A stretch of DNA of 64,000 nt from Dasania sp. GY-MA-18 (GCF_024734385.1 NZ_JANHAP010000010.1:1-64000); one strand, 5' to 3'; numbered from the stretch's first letter, positions 35,735-46,656 are shown. Program-made: numbers and translations. The notes: generated by a model not told the origin, from the sequence alone.

Positions 35735-36232
35735 TTAATCTTTGTTGCCCTTATGGTGCTCTGGATGAACAATCATATCCAAAATCATCAGTATCGCGCC
35801 TATGGTGATAGCAGAGTCGGCAATATTAAATGCGGGAAAATAACTGTCTTGCCAGTGCACGGATATAAAATCAACCACATGTCCCAGCATCACTCTGTCC
35901 CATAAATTTCCTATGGCACCGCCTAAAATAAAAGTTAAGGCCACGGCTAACATTTTCTCTTGGGGTTTTAATTTATAAACCCACACCACTAAGGCAACAC
36001 TCACCACCGTCGAAATCGCAGTAAAAAACCAGCGCTGCCAACCACCGGCATCACTCAAAAAACTAAAAGCAGCGCCCTGGTTATATTGCAGCATTAAATT
36101 AAATACCGGCAGTATCTCCACGGGGTTACCGTACTGCAATTGGCTATCGGCTAGGGCCTTGGTCCATTGATCCAGCAGCACCAGCACCACAGCCAACAAC
36201 ATATAACAGGCAAAGCGTACAGTATGTGTCAT
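35735..36232 (-). CDS. lspA: Lipoprotein signal peptidase
   Basis: A 165-residue inner-membrane aspartyl protease that removes prolipoprotein signal peptides, e.g. of BamD. Four hydrophobic helices; catalytic Asp121 in NLWDRVMLGHVVDF and Asp139 in FPAFNIADSAI. I chose the ATG at 36232 (MTHTVRFACYM), 7 bases after the ileS stop; an upstream in-frame start inside ileS would only add a non-homologous extension. Confidence 0.95.
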   Translation of the reverse strand: MTHTVRFACYMLLAVVLVLLDQWTKALADSQLQYGNPVEILPVFNLMLQYNQGAAFSFLSDAGGWQRWFFTAISTVVSVALVVWVYKLKPQEKMLAVALTFILGGAIGNLWDRVMLGHVVDFISVHWQDSYFPAFNIADSAITIGAILMILDMIVHPEHHKGNKD

Positions 36233-36239
36233 CACAGTA

Positions 36240-39056
36240 TTAAGCGTATAAACGCTTTTCGCCCTCGCCATCAACATTGTCAACGCAGCGGCCACATAAT
36301 AAAGGATGAACCTCAGAACTACCTACATCCTCGCGGTGATGCCAACAGCGATCACACTTATCAAAAGCGCTGGCGCTTACCTTAATATCCAAACCTTCCA
36401 GCTCGGTGCTGGTCGCATCGCTAGATTCTGATAGCGGTTTGAGAGTGGCGGTAGAAGTCATCAATACAAAACGCAATTCATCGCCTAAAGCGCTGAGCTT
36501 TTCGGCCAAGCTGCCATCGCAGTACAAGGTGATATCGGCCGCCAAGGAAGCACCTACTATGCCCTCTTTACGAGCCGCTTCCAGCTGCTTATTGACTGCC
36601 GTTTTCACTGCCATCAGCTCGCGCCAGTAACCGCGCCCCATTTCGGCAGCATCGGCCATTTTGGGTAATTCCGGCCACTCGCTAATAAATACAAACTCTT
36701 CCCGCTCACCGGGGATATGGGCCCATAGCTCATCGGCGGTAAAGCTCAGTATAGGCGCTATCCAACGGGTAAAGGCTTCTATGATGTAATGCATAGCTGT
36801 TTGCGCCGAACGGCGCGCCAAGCTGTCAGCCTGAGTGGTGTACTGTCTGTCTTTAATCACATCCAAGTAAAAACCACCCAACTCATTAACACAGAAGTTA
36901 TGCAGCTTTTGATACACCACATGGAATTGGTAACTGTCATAGGCAGCGATAATTTCTTCTTGCAAACAAGCAGCCGCATCTATTGCCCAGCGATCCAATA
37001 CTAATAATTGATCCACTTCTACCTGGTGTTGCGCAGGTTCAAAGCCTTCCAAGTTAGATAATAAAAAGCGTGCAGTGTTGCGTATGCGTCTATAGGAGTC
37101 GGCGGTGCGATTAAAAATCTCATCACTCACCGTCATCTCATTGCGGTAATCCGCCGCCGCTACCCACAGCCGTAATATATCGGCCCCTAGGCTGTTCATC
37201 ACGGTTTGCGGCGCCACCACATTGCCCACTGACTTGGACATTTTGCGGCCTTCGGCATCCACAGTAAAACCATGGGTTAATACGGCTTTATACGGTGCAA
37301 CGCCGTTCATAGCTACCGAGGTTAGTAGCGAAGATTGAAACCAACCGCGGTGCTGATCCGAACCCTCTAAATACAAATCGGCAGGGTTAGTTAAGTAATC
37401 ACGTCTATCGCACACGCTGGCGTGAGTTACCCCAGAGTCAAACCATACATCCAAAGTATCAGTCACTTTTTCGTAGTGCTCGGCCTCATCGCCCAGCAAC
37501 TCGGCAGGCTCTAAATCAAACCAGGCGTCTATACCTTTTTCTTCCACGCGTTGCGCCACCTCTTCTACTAGGCGCTGCGAATCGGGATGTAGCTCGGCGG
37601 TTTCCTTATGGATAAACAAAGCAATAGGCACGCCCCAGGTACGCTGGCGCGACACACACCAATCGGGGCGGCCATCCATCATCGTTTTGATACGGGCCTT
37701 GCCCCAGCCGGGTATCCACTCGACGTTTTCAATTTCAGACAGCGCCTGATCCAGCAAACCATTTTGCTGCATATTGACAAACCACTGTGGCGTGGCGCGG
37801 AAAATAATCGGCGACTTATGACGCCAGCAATGCGGGTAGCTGTGCTCAAAGGCTACGTAATGCAGTAGCACATTATTTTCACGCAAAACCTCTATCACAC
37901 TGTCGTTAGCTTTTAACACATGCTGGCCAGCAAACAATTCTGTTTCGGGTAAGTAAACACCGTTAGAACCCACCGGGTTGTACACCGCTATGCCATAGTG
38001 CTGACATACATTAAAGTCGTCCACACCGTGGCCGGGAGCGGTATGCACTGCGCCGGTACCGGCCTCAGTAGTTACATGCTCACCTAAAATTAACGGCAAT
38101 TGCTTATCGTAAAAAGGATGCTGTACTAATTGCTTTTCTAGGGCCTGACCTTTACAGCGGCCAATGATTTCAAAACTTTCTACGCCATAACGCTGCATCA
38201 CAGTCTCGTGCAGGGCTTCGGCCAATAAGATATTGCGCGGTACGCCCTCTTGCTCAAAGGCAACCAACACATAATCCAGCTCGGCATGCAGGCTTACCGC
38301 TAAGGAAGCGGGTAGAGTCCACGGCGTGGTGGTCCATATAGCCACGGCAACGCTAGCGTTAAGCTCAGCTTGCACACCGCAGGCTTGTAAAAATGCTGCT
38401 TTGTCCACTGCCTCGTAGGCCACATCTATAGCGGGTGATTGCTTGTCTTTATATTCAACCTCGGCTTCTGCTAACGCCGAGCCACAATCCATACACCAAT
38501 GCACAGGCTTAAAGCCTTTTTGCAGATGGCCGTTATTGGCGATTTTACCCAGGGCGCGAATAATATCGGCCTCGTTAGTAAAATTCATCGTCAGGTAGGG
38601 GTTATCCCACTCGCCCAATACACCCAGACGGATAAAATCTTTCTTTTGCCCTTCCACCTGCTTTTGCGCGTACTCGCGGCATTTTTTGCGAAACACCGAG
38701 GCGTCCACCTTAACCCCAGCCTTGCCCACTTTTTTCTCTACGTTTAGCTCTATAGGCAGGCCGTGACAATCCCAGCCCGGCACATAGGGAGCGTCAAAAC
38801 CGCTTAAGGTTTTGGACTTAACAATAATGTCTTTAATGATTTTATTAACCGCGTGGCCTATGTGTATATTGCCGTTCGCATAAGGAGGGCCATCGTGCAA
38901 AATAAACTGTGGTCTACCTGCGCGCGCCTCACGAATTTTTTGGTAGAGGTTTTTCTCTTGCCAGGCTTTTAACATTTGCGGCTCGCGCTGAGCCAAGTTG
39001 GCCTTCATGGCAAACTTTGTTTTAGGTAGGTTTAAAGTTTCTTTGTAATCGCTCAT
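36240..39056 (-). CDS. ileS: Isoleucyl-tRNA synthetase
   Basis: A 938-residue class I synthetase charging tRNA-Ile. HIGH-type motif in [13 protein letters not shown] (near 57-70), the CP1 editing domain with the [11 protein letters not shown] segment, KMSKS in [12 protein letters not shown], and the C-terminal zinc ribbon [10 protein letters not shown] to CGRCVDN. Length and order match the E. coli-like eubacterial type (938 residues), which is sensitive to pseudomonic acid. Flanked by ribF and lspA. Confidence 0.97.
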   Translation of the reverse strand: MSDYKETLNLPKTKFAMKANLAQREPQMLKAWQEKNLYQKIREARAGRPQFILHDGPPYANGNIHIGHAVNKIIKDIIVKSKTLSGFDAPYVPGWDCHGLPIELNVEKKVGKAGVKVDASVFRKKCREYAQKQVEGQKKDFIRLGVLGEWDNPYLTMNFTNEADIIRALGKIANNGHLQKGFKPVHWCMDCGSALAEAEVEYKDKQSPAIDVAYEAVDKAAFLQACGVQAELNASVAVAIWTTTPWTLPASLAVSLHAELDYVLVAFEQEGVPRNILLAEALHETVMQRYGVESFEIIGRCKGQALEKQLVQHPFYDKQLPLILGEHVTTEAGTGAVHTAPGHGVDDFNVCQHYGIAVYNPVGSNGVYLPETELFAGQHVLKANDSVIEVLRENNVLLHYVAFEHSYPHCWRHKSPIIFRATPQWFVNMQQNGLLDQALSEIENVEWIPGWGKARIKTMMDGRPDWCVSRQRTWGVPIALFIHKETAELHPDSQRLVEEVAQRVEEKGIDAWFDLEPAELLGDEAEHYEKVTDTLDVWFDSGVTHASVCDRRDYLTNPADLYLEGSDQHRGWFQSSLLTSVAMNGVAPYKAVLTHGFTVDAEGRKMSKSVGNVVAPQTVMNSLGADILRLWVAAADYRNEMTVSDEIFNRTADSYRRIRNTARFLLSNLEGFEPAQHQVEVDQLLVLDRWAIDAAACLQEEIIAAYDSYQFHVVYQKLHNFCVNELGGFYLDVIKDRQYTTQADSLARRSAQTAMHYIIEAFTRWIAPILSFTADELWAHIPGEREEFVFISEWPELPKMADAAEMGRGYWRELMAVKTAVNKQLEAARKEGIVGASLAADITLYCDGSLAEKLSALGDELRFVLMTSTATLKPLSESSDATSTELEGLDIKVSASAFDKCDRCWHHREDVGSSEVHPLLCGRCVDNVDGEGEKRLYA

Positions 39057-39108
39057 GGCGTTAGGGTCACTCGACTTCTGTCTATTAATGCTTAAAAATT
39101 TACAGCGT

Positions 39109-40041
39109 TTAGGCCTTGTTAAAAAAGGCTTGCGCAGCGTCTATATCGCTGTGTATCTGGTTTTTCAAAGCCTCTAGTGAGGCAAATTTTTGCTCGTCAC
39201 GAATTTTGTGGCGAAAAATCACCTCTATGTTTTGGCCATATAAAGACTCTTTAAAATCTAATATATGGACCTCCAAAATCGCTTTAATCAAATCGCCTAC
39301 CGTGGGCCTGGTACCTACGTTAGCCACCGCATTTAATCTGCGGCCATCGCGCAAATGCACTTGCGCAGCATAAACGCCGCTCATCGCGGTTTGTATGCGG
39401 CGCAATTGCACATTGGCCGTAGGTGAGCCTAAGGTACGGCCCAATTGCTGCCCTAAAATCACTCGGCCGGTAATACTATAGGGCCTACCCAGCAATTGCT
39501 CTGCCAGGGCAAAATCTGATGCCTGTAGAGCCGCCCGTATCCGTGAGCTACTAATGCGCTGCTCGTCAGCTACCAGCGTTTTAGTATCGCTGACCTCAAA
39601 GCCGGCCCGCTCGCCATACTGCTTTAAAAAATCAAAGTCACCTTCGCGGTTATGGCCAAAATGAGTATCATCGCCCATCACTATGTATTTGGCTGCTAAG
39701 CCATCCACAAAGACCTGCTGCACAAAGTCACTGGCGTCCATATCACGGCAATGGGCATCAAAGCGCACCCGCAGCACCCTATCTATACCCAGCTGTTTGA
39801 GTGCTAAAAACTTTTCTCTAAAACTCATTAAGCGCGGCGGCGCCTGCCTGGGGGCAAAAAACTCTCTGGGTAAAGGCTCAAACACTACCACCGTAGTCGG
39901 CAGGCCCATAGCCTTACCCTTAGCAATTAAGCCTTGCAACACAGCCTGATGACCGAGATGTACGCCATCAAACGCCCCTATCGTGGCCACGCATCCTCTA
40001 TGTTGAGGGCGCAAGTTATGTATGCCGCGAATTAGCTCCAT
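39109..40041 (-). CDS. ribF: Bifunctional riboflavin kinase / FAD synthetase
   Basis: A 310-residue enzyme that phosphorylates riboflavin to FMN and adenylylates it to FAD. The N-terminal nucleotidyltransferase domain has [16 protein letters not shown] and the [10 protein letters not shown] motif; the C-terminal kinase has [14 protein letters not shown]. It lies between murJ and ileS. A TATAAT sequence upstream (minus strand, near 40076-40081) may provide a promoter independent of murJ. Confidence 0.96.
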   Translation of the reverse strand: MELIRGIHNLRPQHRGCVATIGAFDGVHLGHQAVLQGLIAKGKAMGLPTTVVVFEPLPREFFAPRQAPPRLMSFREKFLALKQLGIDRVLRVRFDAHCRDMDASDFVQQVFVDGLAAKYIVMGDDTHFGHNREGDFDFLKQYGERAGFEVSDTKTLVADEQRISSSRIRAALQASDFALAEQLLGRPYSITGRVILGQQLGRTLGSPTANVQLRRIQTAMSGVYAAQVHLRDGRRLNAVANVGTRPTVGDLIKAILEVHILDFKESLYGQNIEVIFRHKIRDEQKFASLEALKNQIHSDIDAAQAFFNKA

Positions 40042-40124
40042 AAACGGTAGGGGTTAGGCCTTTGCTGGGTAAAATAAACGGCAGATTATATAGCAGCGAA
40101 TGCCCTACGCATAGGGCGCAGGGC

Positions 40125-40161
40125 AGCGGTAAGCCACAAGCTTTAAGCGGCAAGCGTTAAG
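40125..40161. repeat. Dispersed intergenic repeat, copy at murJ 3' end
   Basis: AGCGGTAAGCCACAAGCTTT and the bases that follow match 5724-5747 at 21 of 24 positions. It overlaps the murJ stop codon. Next to it, GCCCTA-CGCA-TAGGGC (40102-40117) can form a small hairpin in the murJ-ribF gap. Confidence 0.5.
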
Positions 40162-41758
40162 CCTGTACCCTGAAATGCTTAGGGCGTGCGCCCATTAACA
40201 CTAGGGCGGCAAAGTAAGTGGCGGCGCCGGCAGCACACAGTGGCAATATATTTAGCGCGCGCTGCCACCAGTTCCATGCCAGCCACTGGCTGGTGGCGGG
40301 CAATAGGTAATATAGCGCCAGCGCCATCACCACTGCCGCCAAACTAATACGCAATACCGTTGCCAACATACCCACCAAAGGCTGGTACACTCCGGCTTTG
40401 CGCAAGCCGCTGTAAAGCAAGGCGACATTAAGAAAGGCGGATAAAGAGGTGGCCAGCGCCAGGCCTACATGGCCTATTTGCCAGTACATATGCAGCGGTA
40501 CCACAAAGGCTATATTTAAAATCATATTGGCCACCATGGCCTTAATGCCTATGGCCACTGGGGTTTTGGTGTCCTGGCGCGAGTAATAGCCCGGCGCCAG
40601 CACCTTAATCATCATAAAAGCCAATAAGCCCAAGCTATAGGCCCGCAGGCTGAGGGTGGCCATACTCACGTCGGCAGGGGTCATTTCGCCGCGCTGAAAC
40701 AGGGTGATCAAAATAGGCTCAGCCAAAATCACCAAGGCCACGGCCGCTGGCACCGCAATAAGCAACACCATGCGCATGGCCCAATCCATGGTATGGGCAA
40801 AGGCGCGGGGCGAGCTATTAGCCTGATGCCTGGACAGCGCCGGCAATATCACCGTGCTAATGGCGATAGCAAACACCCCCAGCGGTAGCTCCACCAAGCG
40901 ATCAGAGTAATACAGCCAAGACACACTGCCATTAGGTAAAAACGAGGCCAGCACCGTATCCAGCAATAAATTTATCTGGCTGACCGACACCCCAAATATG
41001 GCTGGCCCCATTAACAGCAAAATGCGCCTTACCCCTTCGTGCTGCAAATCCCAAGTGGGGCGCGGGGTGAGCTTAAGAGCATGAATAAAAGGGATTTGAA
41101 ACACAAACTGTATCAGCCCCGCCAGCAGCACCCCCCAAGCCAGGGCAAAGGCGGGCTCCTCAAATAGCGGCGCAGCCATTAGGGCCGAGCCTATTAAGGA
41201 TAGGTTGAGCAACACCGGGGTAAACGCAGGCACCGCAAAGCGACCATAGCTATTGAGCACCGCCCCGGCAAAACCGGTAAGGGAGATCAGCAGTAAATAG
41301 GGAAAGGTGATGCGTATCATCTCGGTGGCCAGCAGGTATTTGGCCTCGGCCTGCATATACCAGCCCGGCGCAAACAGCGCCCCCAATAGCGGTGCCGCCA
41401 TCACCGCCAACAGGGTAAACAGCAGCAAGATGCCCCCCAAGGCCCCAGCCACTCTATCCAGCAAGGCTCTGACCTCGGCATGGCTACGCTGGCTGCGGTA
41501 CTCGGATAACACCGGTACAAAGGCCTGAGCAAAGGCTCCTTCGGCAAACAGGCGGCGCATAAAATTGGGGATTTTAAAGGCCACAAAAAAAGCATCGGCA
41601 GCGGCACTAGCGCCCACAAAATTGGCTATGACCACATCCCTGGCCAAACCCAGCACCCGCGACAGCATGGTCATAGCACCCACTACCGCACTGGATTTTA
41701 ATAAGCCCGCTGCTTTTGTCGGCGCTGCCTTAGCAGCGTTGGCATTTGGTTGAGACAA
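40157..41758 (-). CDS. murJ: Lipid II flippase MurJ
   Basis: A 533-residue MOP-superfamily flippase with about 14 hydrophobic helices that moves lipid II across the inner membrane for peptidoglycan synthesis. The N-terminus TMLSRVLGLARDVVIANFVG and AFFVAFKIPNFMRRLFAEGA are typical MurJ/MviN. The start is TTG, supported by GGAG six bases before it. It opens the leftward string ending in ispH. In P. aeruginosa I recall rpsT next to mviN; rpsT is not present here. Confidence 0.95.
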   Translation of the reverse strand: MSQPNANAAKAAPTKAAGLLKSSAVVGAMTMLSRVLGLARDVVIANFVGASAAADAFFVAFKIPNFMRRLFAEGAFAQAFVPVLSEYRSQRSHAEVRALLDRVAGALGGILLLFTLLAVMAAPLLGALFAPGWYMQAEAKYLLATEMIRITFPYLLLISLTGFAGAVLNSYGRFAVPAFTPVLLNLSLIGSALMAAPLFEEPAFALAWGVLLAGLIQFVFQIPFIHALKLTPRPTWDLQHEGVRRILLLMGPAIFGVSVSQINLLLDTVLASFLPNGSVSWLYYSDRLVELPLGVFAIAISTVILPALSRHQANSSPRAFAHTMDWAMRMVLLIAVPAAVALVILAEPILITLFQRGEMTPADVSMATLSLRAYSLGLLAFMMIKVLAPGYYSRQDTKTPVAIGIKAMVANMILNIAFVVPLHMYWQIGHVGLALATSLSAFLNVALLYSGLRKAGVYQPLVGMLATVLRISLAAVVMALALYYLLPATSQWLAWNWWQRALNILPLCAAGAATYFAALVLMGARPKHFRVQA

Positions 41759-41920
41759 GTAAGACTCCGGTGTAGCAACTAGGGCTTATTATAGGTATAG
41801 CGGCATTGTAGAAAGTTTTGCTCATAGAGTACAAACAAAGCTGGCAACATTTGCCTGCCCGCCTGGAAGAGCAGCGCACAGTTTGTATACTAAGTAGACA
41901 CTACTACCAGTAACATGATT

Positions 41921-43081
41921 ATGAAACTACGGGGATTACTGCTAGCCATATTACTAAGCCTATTACTGAGTAGCTGTGCCAGACTGCAAGACTTCAACAT
42001 CAAACCACTACCTGACTTTGCCAGCATTAATGGCCCCATCAGTGCGCAGCAAGCTAGCCAACACATAACAGATAGCAGCTTTCGCACACTGTCACCTGAA
42101 GCCCTCGCTTATTTTAAAAAATACTTATTCGACCATATGCCCCAACGGCAAACAGCCATACAGCTGCGCAACCTCATCCACAGCCCCGCCTTTCTTAATT
42201 TTGAATACGCCGAAGATAAAACCTACAGCGCCCAGCAAGCCTATGCTAAGGCGCAAGGTAATTGCATAGCCTACAGCCATTTGTATATTAGTTTAGCCCG
42301 GCAGCTAGGCTTAAAAGCGCAATACCAATTAATAGAAAGCGACCCCACCCTAGTACTAAGAGATAAAAAAATATCCCTGTTTATACATCTTAATGTTGTG
42401 GTGAAACTAAACAGCAACAACAGCTTTACCGCCGACACAGTGCCTGAGCAACAGCATTTAATTAAACGAGGGCAGATGATTAGCGACAACAGTGCCGATG
42501 CCCTGCACTATAACAATCTGGCGATAGACGCCATGTTTGATAATAACTATCTGGCCAGTTATCGCTATTTAGCTAAAGCCATAAGCCTAGACCCGCAGCT
42601 GTCATTACTGTGGAGCAATGTAGGTGCACTATTTAGAAAAAACCAGCAGTTGCAGGCTGCAGAGCTCAGCCTACACAATGCGCTAGCCCTAGACCCACAA
42701 GCCTACCCCGCACTAAACAACTTAGCCGTGCTCTATCAGCAACAAAACAACAGCGTTAAAACTCAGTATTATCTTAATAAAATTAAAACCTATCGCGCCA
42801 GAAACCCCTATCACCATTACAATCTAAGCCTGCTAGCCATTAGCGATAAAAATTACTCGCTGGCGCTTAGATCTATAAAAAAAGCCATAGGCTTAAAAGC
42901 GGATGAAGCAGGGTTTTATTATCAACAAAGTTTAATTTACCAACAGCTACAACAATTAAACCAAAGCCGCACAGCCTTGCTACTAGCTATAGCCAACAGC
43001 CAGGATAAAAAGTCCCTGCGCAGTTATCAAAAACAATTACGGGTTTTAGACCAGCAAATCAAGCTACAAAACAATAACTAG
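41921..43081 (+). CDS. TPR lipoprotein with a transglutaminase-like domain
   Basis: A 386-residue predicted lipoprotein (lipobox LSSC, Cys19). Residues ~55-180 look like a transglutaminase/cysteine-protease-like fold: GNCIAYSHLYISLARQLG (113-130) with a candidate triad Cys115, His156 and Asp172. From ~200 there are several TPRs (ASYRYLAKAISLDPQLSLLW, AELSLHNALALDPQAYPALN). The ATG at 41921 is preferred to 41915. It would sit in the periplasm, perhaps cutting or cross-linking a cell-surface polymer. It is convergent with a TPR sulfotransferase. No family name is certain. Confidence 0.75.
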   Translation: MKLRGLLLAILLSLLLSSCARLQDFNIKPLPDFASINGPISAQQASQHITDSSFRTLSPEALAYFKKYLFDHMPQRQTAIQLRNLIHSPAFLNFEYAEDKTYSAQQAYAKAQGNCIAYSHLYISLARQLGLKAQYQLIESDPTLVLRDKKISLFIHLNVVVKLNSNNSFTADTVPEQQHLIKRGQMISDNSADALHYNNLAIDAMFDNNYLASYRYLAKAISLDPQLSLLWSNVGALFRKNQQLQAAELSLHNALALDPQAYPALNNLAVLYQQQNNSVKTQYYLNKIKTYRARNPYHHYNLSLLAISDKNYSLALRSIKKAIGLKADEAGFYYQQSLIYQQLQQLNQSRTALLLAIANSQDKKSLRSYQKQLRVLDQQIKLQNNN

Positions 43082-43099
43082 ATCTACTGCTTTATTTAG

Positions 43100-44689
43100 C
43101 TATACATCAGCGGACGGCAATACCCTAGCTAGCTTATCCAGTAAGGGTTGTAACTGCGCTTCATAGTGCCGCCATTTTTGTACCGAGCCGGTATGTATAG
43201 GCTGACGCACCTGCGCCGCACTGGCAGTCATGCTGGCACTGGGGTTGTGATGGAAATTCAAACACTGTGGCTGCCATTGCAGGCCACAGTAATCAATTAA
43301 AGCTTTGCTTTGTTGTTCGGGGTTATGCACTAAGTCTTCATAACTCAAATCATAAATCTGGCCGGGAAATACTTTATGCCAATGCTGCATCAGGCGATGA
43401 TAAGCTAAGTAATAATCCCCCAAATCATTTAAGTCATAAGAAAAAGGGTAAGCTTGGGCAAATAGGGTTTTATAAATGGCGTAACAGGCGTCCATAGGGT
43501 GGCGGGTTAAATGGATAATTTTCGCATTGGGCAAGGCCATTTTAATCAACCCCAGGTATAAATAATTTAACGGCAGTTTATCGATAAAATGCGCATGCTG
43601 GCCGGTCATAGGCCTAGTGCTGTCTATATAAGATTGCCCCAATGCGGCAAAGTCCAGCTCGGTAGATTTTTCGATTAGCGCTAATTTACTTAACTGCTGG
43701 CCGGGAAACTGCGCCATCACCTGCTTAATCATTTGCGAAGCAAAGTTTTGCAGCTCACCGGCAGAGCGCACCTCGCTGTGGCTGTCGACTATGCGCTCGG
43801 CCAAAGTGGTGCCGGTACGCGGTAGGCCAATAATAAAAATAGGTTCTGCAGAATCACAGCTGGCTCTGGTTTGTTGCACTAGCTCGGCGCTAAACGTGGC
43901 AATGATTTTATCCATCGCCTCCACATCACTGCTTACCTGATAGCTCATATGTTGGCGGCGTAAATCAGCACCGCGTTTTAAATAACTAAAGGACTGCTCA
44001 TAGCGCGCTACATCTTCACACTCTTTGGCCAAGGCATAACAGATACGGCTCTCTTCGCGCCATTCGGCAATACCCTGCGCCAGCAGGCCTGCCATTTCGC
44101 TAATGTGATTAGCGTCCGGCGTTTGTTTGCGTAATTGCGAGCGGTTGGCATAGGCCTCGTAATCCTGCGGATTTTTAGCAATCACGGCATCATAAATAGC
44201 CTCGGCCTTATCAAACTGGCCATTGCCGCGATAAGCTGTAGCCAAATTAAATTGAAAATGTAAGGAGTCAGGCGCTGCCGCTACGGCCTGTTCATACCAG
44301 TACTGAGCCCGCTCCAGATTACCGCAATGGGTGTACACCGTCGCCAGTGCATCCCACACCGCAGGGTCGGCTTCAGTTTGCAGTTTAGGATCATTTTCTA
44401 TGGCCGCGGCCTCCGCCAAGGCCTCGGTAATTTGCACATTCTGCTGTAATGCTGCGGCTAATTGCACACGGTAGGCAATGTTATTGGGGCTGTAATGCAA
44501 AGCCTGCTGAGCAAACTCTATGGCTTTAGCCGCCTGATGCAGCTTAATCGCCACCACACTATACAAATGCCAAAAACTGGCCTGCTGGGGAAATTGTGTT
44601 AGCAACTGCTGTAGATTCGCTGCCGCTTCGCGAAACATACCTTTATTTATTTGTGCTAATAAGGGCTGAATAGATGGGGGGGTGGCCAT
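43100..44689 (-). CDS. TPR-domain sulfotransferase
   Basis: A 529-residue two-part protein: TPRs in about 5-245 (e.g. AIEFAQQALHYSPNNIAYRV and AQYWYEQAVAAAPDSLHFQF), then a PAPS sulfotransferase domain with the 5'-phosphosulfate loop PIFIIGLPRTGTT (283-295) and the 3'-phosphate region HLTRHPMDACYAIYK. No signal peptide or membrane helix is seen, so it is cytosolic. It would move sulfate from PAPS to an unknown acceptor, perhaps a polysaccharide, lipid or protein. TPR-sulfotransferase fusions are frequent in marine proteobacteria. Confidence 0.88.
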   Translation of the reverse strand: MATPPSIQPLLAQINKGMFREAAANLQQLLTQFPQQASFWHLYSVVAIKLHQAAKAIEFAQQALHYSPNNIAYRVQLAAALQQNVQITEALAEAAAIENDPKLQTEADPAVWDALATVYTHCGNLERAQYWYEQAVAAAPDSLHFQFNLATAYRGNGQFDKAEAIYDAVIAKNPQDYEAYANRSQLRKQTPDANHISEMAGLLAQGIAEWREESRICYALAKECEDVARYEQSFSYLKRGADLRRQHMSYQVSSDVEAMDKIIATFSAELVQQTRASCDSAEPIFIIGLPRTGTTLAERIVDSHSEVRSAGELQNFASQMIKQVMAQFPGQQLSKLALIEKSTELDFAALGQSYIDSTRPMTGQHAHFIDKLPLNYLYLGLIKMALPNAKIIHLTRHPMDACYAIYKTLFAQAYPFSYDLNDLGDYYLAYHRLMQHWHKVFPGQIYDLSYEDLVHNPEQQSKALIDYCGLQWQPQCLNFHHNPSASMTASAAQVRQPIHTGSVQKWRHYEAQLQPLLDKLARVLPSADV

Positions 44690-44817
44690 ATGAATACGTC
44701 TTTTATTTATAGTCGGCCTATTATATTCAGCATTATGTTTGCCTGGCTACACTTGAATCAGCCGCTATAGTTTGAGTAACACAGACTTAATAACGATAAA
44801 TTTTAAGGTCACGCTTT

Positions 44818-46116
44818 ATGCCTATCATCAGTAACTGCCGCCCAAAAATCCTAAGCATCTGTTTTAGCTGCTTATTAAGCAGCTATGCAGGGGCCGACAG
44901 CATAGCCTTGGTGGCCGCCAGAATCATAGATGGCGTTAGTGCTAAACCCTTGCCAGCCACTACCGTGGTGGTTGAAAACGATAAAATCACCGCCATAGGC
45001 CAGCGCGATATTATCCCCGAACATGCCACGGTTATAGACCTGGGCGATGCCACCCTGCTGCCGGGCTTTATCGATAGCCACACCCACCCCTTTATCCACG
45101 GCGAGGATTACCAAGCCACCGCCCTGCAACACAGCTCGGCTTATAAAAGCCTGCGCGCGCTGGCCTCGGTGCAAAAACTGTTAACCGCAGGCTGGACCTC
45201 TATGCGTATTATGGGCGATGCCGACACCGCCTATGGCCCGGTAGATTTAAAGCATGCTATTAACCAAGGCCTGTTTGTAGGGCCGCGCTTATCGGTGGCC
45301 CCACACTATTTATCCATTACCGGCGGCGGTGGCGATGTTAATTATTACTCCCACGAACAGGCAATTATCCCCGATGGTTTAATCGTCGATGGCCCCGAGG
45401 AGATACGCAAAGCCATAAGGCAGGAGGCCAAATACGGTGCCGACTGGATTAAGGTGTTAGTCACCGGCGCCTTTCACGCCGCGGGCAATAATCCCAAAAA
45501 CGTACACTTTAGCCCCGAAGAAATCGCCGCCCTCATGGCCGAAGCCAATCGCCAAGGCTTGCCGGTAGCCGCTCATGCTCACGCCACTGAGGGCATAAAG
45601 CAAGCCATAAAAGCCGGTGCACGCTCCATAGAGCACGGCACCTATTTGGACGACGAAGCCATAACATTAATGAAAAAGCATGGCACTTTTTTTGTGCCAA
45701 CGATTTATGTGGGGGATTATTTTTACGAAGAGGAAAAAACCCTTAAAGCCCAAGCGGTTAATGATGAATATTACGATAACTACCGCGCCATCTTTTTAAA
45801 AATGATAGGCAAGGCCCATAAGGCCGGCGTTAAAATCGCTGTAGGTGTGGATTTGGGCGATAAAAAATACCCCGCCCATGTTTATGTGCGGGAAATGGCC
45901 GCACTGGTAGAGGCGGGCCTCAGCCCCATGGCAGCCATACAAGCGGGCACCCGCGTAGGGGCCGAGCTATTAGGCTGGGAGGATACCGTGGGCAGCTTAG
46001 AGCAAGGTAAACTAGCCGACATAGTCGCCGTAGCCGGTAACCCCTTAGACAATATGCAGCAATTGGAACAGGTGAAACTGGTAATGCTCAACGGCCAACT
46101 TGTGCTGCAACCTTAA
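44818..46116 (+). CDS. Exported amidohydrolase (Xaa-Pro/Arg dipeptidase-like)
   Basis: A 432-residue amidohydrolase with a Sec signal (about 1-26). Metal ligands of the binuclear centre are visible: His88 and His90 (DSHTHPF), carboxylated Lys212 (DWIKVLVTG), His253/His255 (AAHAHATEG), His273 (IEHGTYL) and Asp345 (VGVDLGDKK). The C-terminal GSLEQGKLADIVAVAGNPL is characteristic. It resembles the imidazolonepropionase-like group that includes exported dipeptidases. The exact substrate cannot be assigned. It stands alone; the cytochrome b561 gene is convergent. Confidence 0.87.
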   Translation: MPIISNCRPKILSICFSCLLSSYAGADSIALVAARIIDGVSAKPLPATTVVVENDKITAIGQRDIIPEHATVIDLGDATLLPGFIDSHTHPFIHGEDYQATALQHSSAYKSLRALASVQKLLTAGWTSMRIMGDADTAYGPVDLKHAINQGLFVGPRLSVAPHYLSITGGGGDVNYYSHEQAIIPDGLIVDGPEEIRKAIRQEAKYGADWIKVLVTGAFHAAGNNPKNVHFSPEEIAALMAEANRQGLPVAAHAHATEGIKQAIKAGARSIEHGTYLDDEAITLMKKHGTFFVPTIYVGDYFYEEEKTLKAQAVNDEYYDNYRAIFLKMIGKAHKAGVKIAVGVDLGDKKYPAHVYVREMAALVEAGLSPMAAIQAGTRVGAELLGWEDTVGSLEQGKLADIVAVAGNPLDNMQQLEQVKLVMLNGQLVLQP

Positions 46117-46122
46117 CCCCCC

Positions 46123-46656
46123 TTATTTAATCCACATACGCTTAAACACATTATCTTTGCGTATAAACTGATGATAGGCCGCCGCTAATACATGCAGGCC
46201 TATTAAAAAATAACCGACCTTACCGGCCAGCTCATGCCATTCTTCCAGCTGGTGAGCCAGGTCTTTATTTTCGGCCATCAACGCGGGCAAGCCAAAGGGT
46301 ATGGCCTTGGCCTCGCCACTTAAAATCAACCAACCGCTTAAAGGCATGGCTAGCATCAACACATAAAGCAAAACATGGGTGAGGTAGGACATCGCTTTTT
46401 GCCAAGCGGGTAAAGCCGGTTGCACCGCGGGGTAGCGTTGATTAAAACGCAATACTAAACGCAGCCATACCGCCGCAAACACACTCAAGCCCAACATAAA
46501 GTGCCAGGCCTTAAAGGCATTGCGCAAGTCGGTGCCCTTCTCAAAAAACACCCGCATTTCTATACTGGCATAAACGGCCACTAATAATAAAAACATTATC
46601 CAATGCAGGTATCGCAAGGCCATATTATAAGACTGGGGGGCGGTTTTTGAATTCAC
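46123..46656 (-). CDS. Cytochrome b561
   Basis: A 177-residue membrane protein with four hydrophobic helices and histidines in RYLHWIMF, KAWHFMLG, YLTHVLLY and GLHVLAAAYH that fit two b-type hemes. The pattern MSYLTHVLLYVLMLAMPLSG is the bacterial b561 signature. Such proteins oxidise quinol or superoxide at the inner membrane. The start is GTG. Unlinked to the neighbouring operon. Confidence 0.9.
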   Translation of the reverse strand: MNSKTAPQSYNMALRYLHWIMFLLLVAVYASIEMRVFFEKGTDLRNAFKAWHFMLGLSVFAAVWLRLVLRFNQRYPAVQPALPAWQKAMSYLTHVLLYVLMLAMPLSGWLILSGEAKAIPFGLPALMAENKDLAHQLEEWHELAGKVGYFLIGLHVLAAAYHQFIRKDNVFKRMWIK

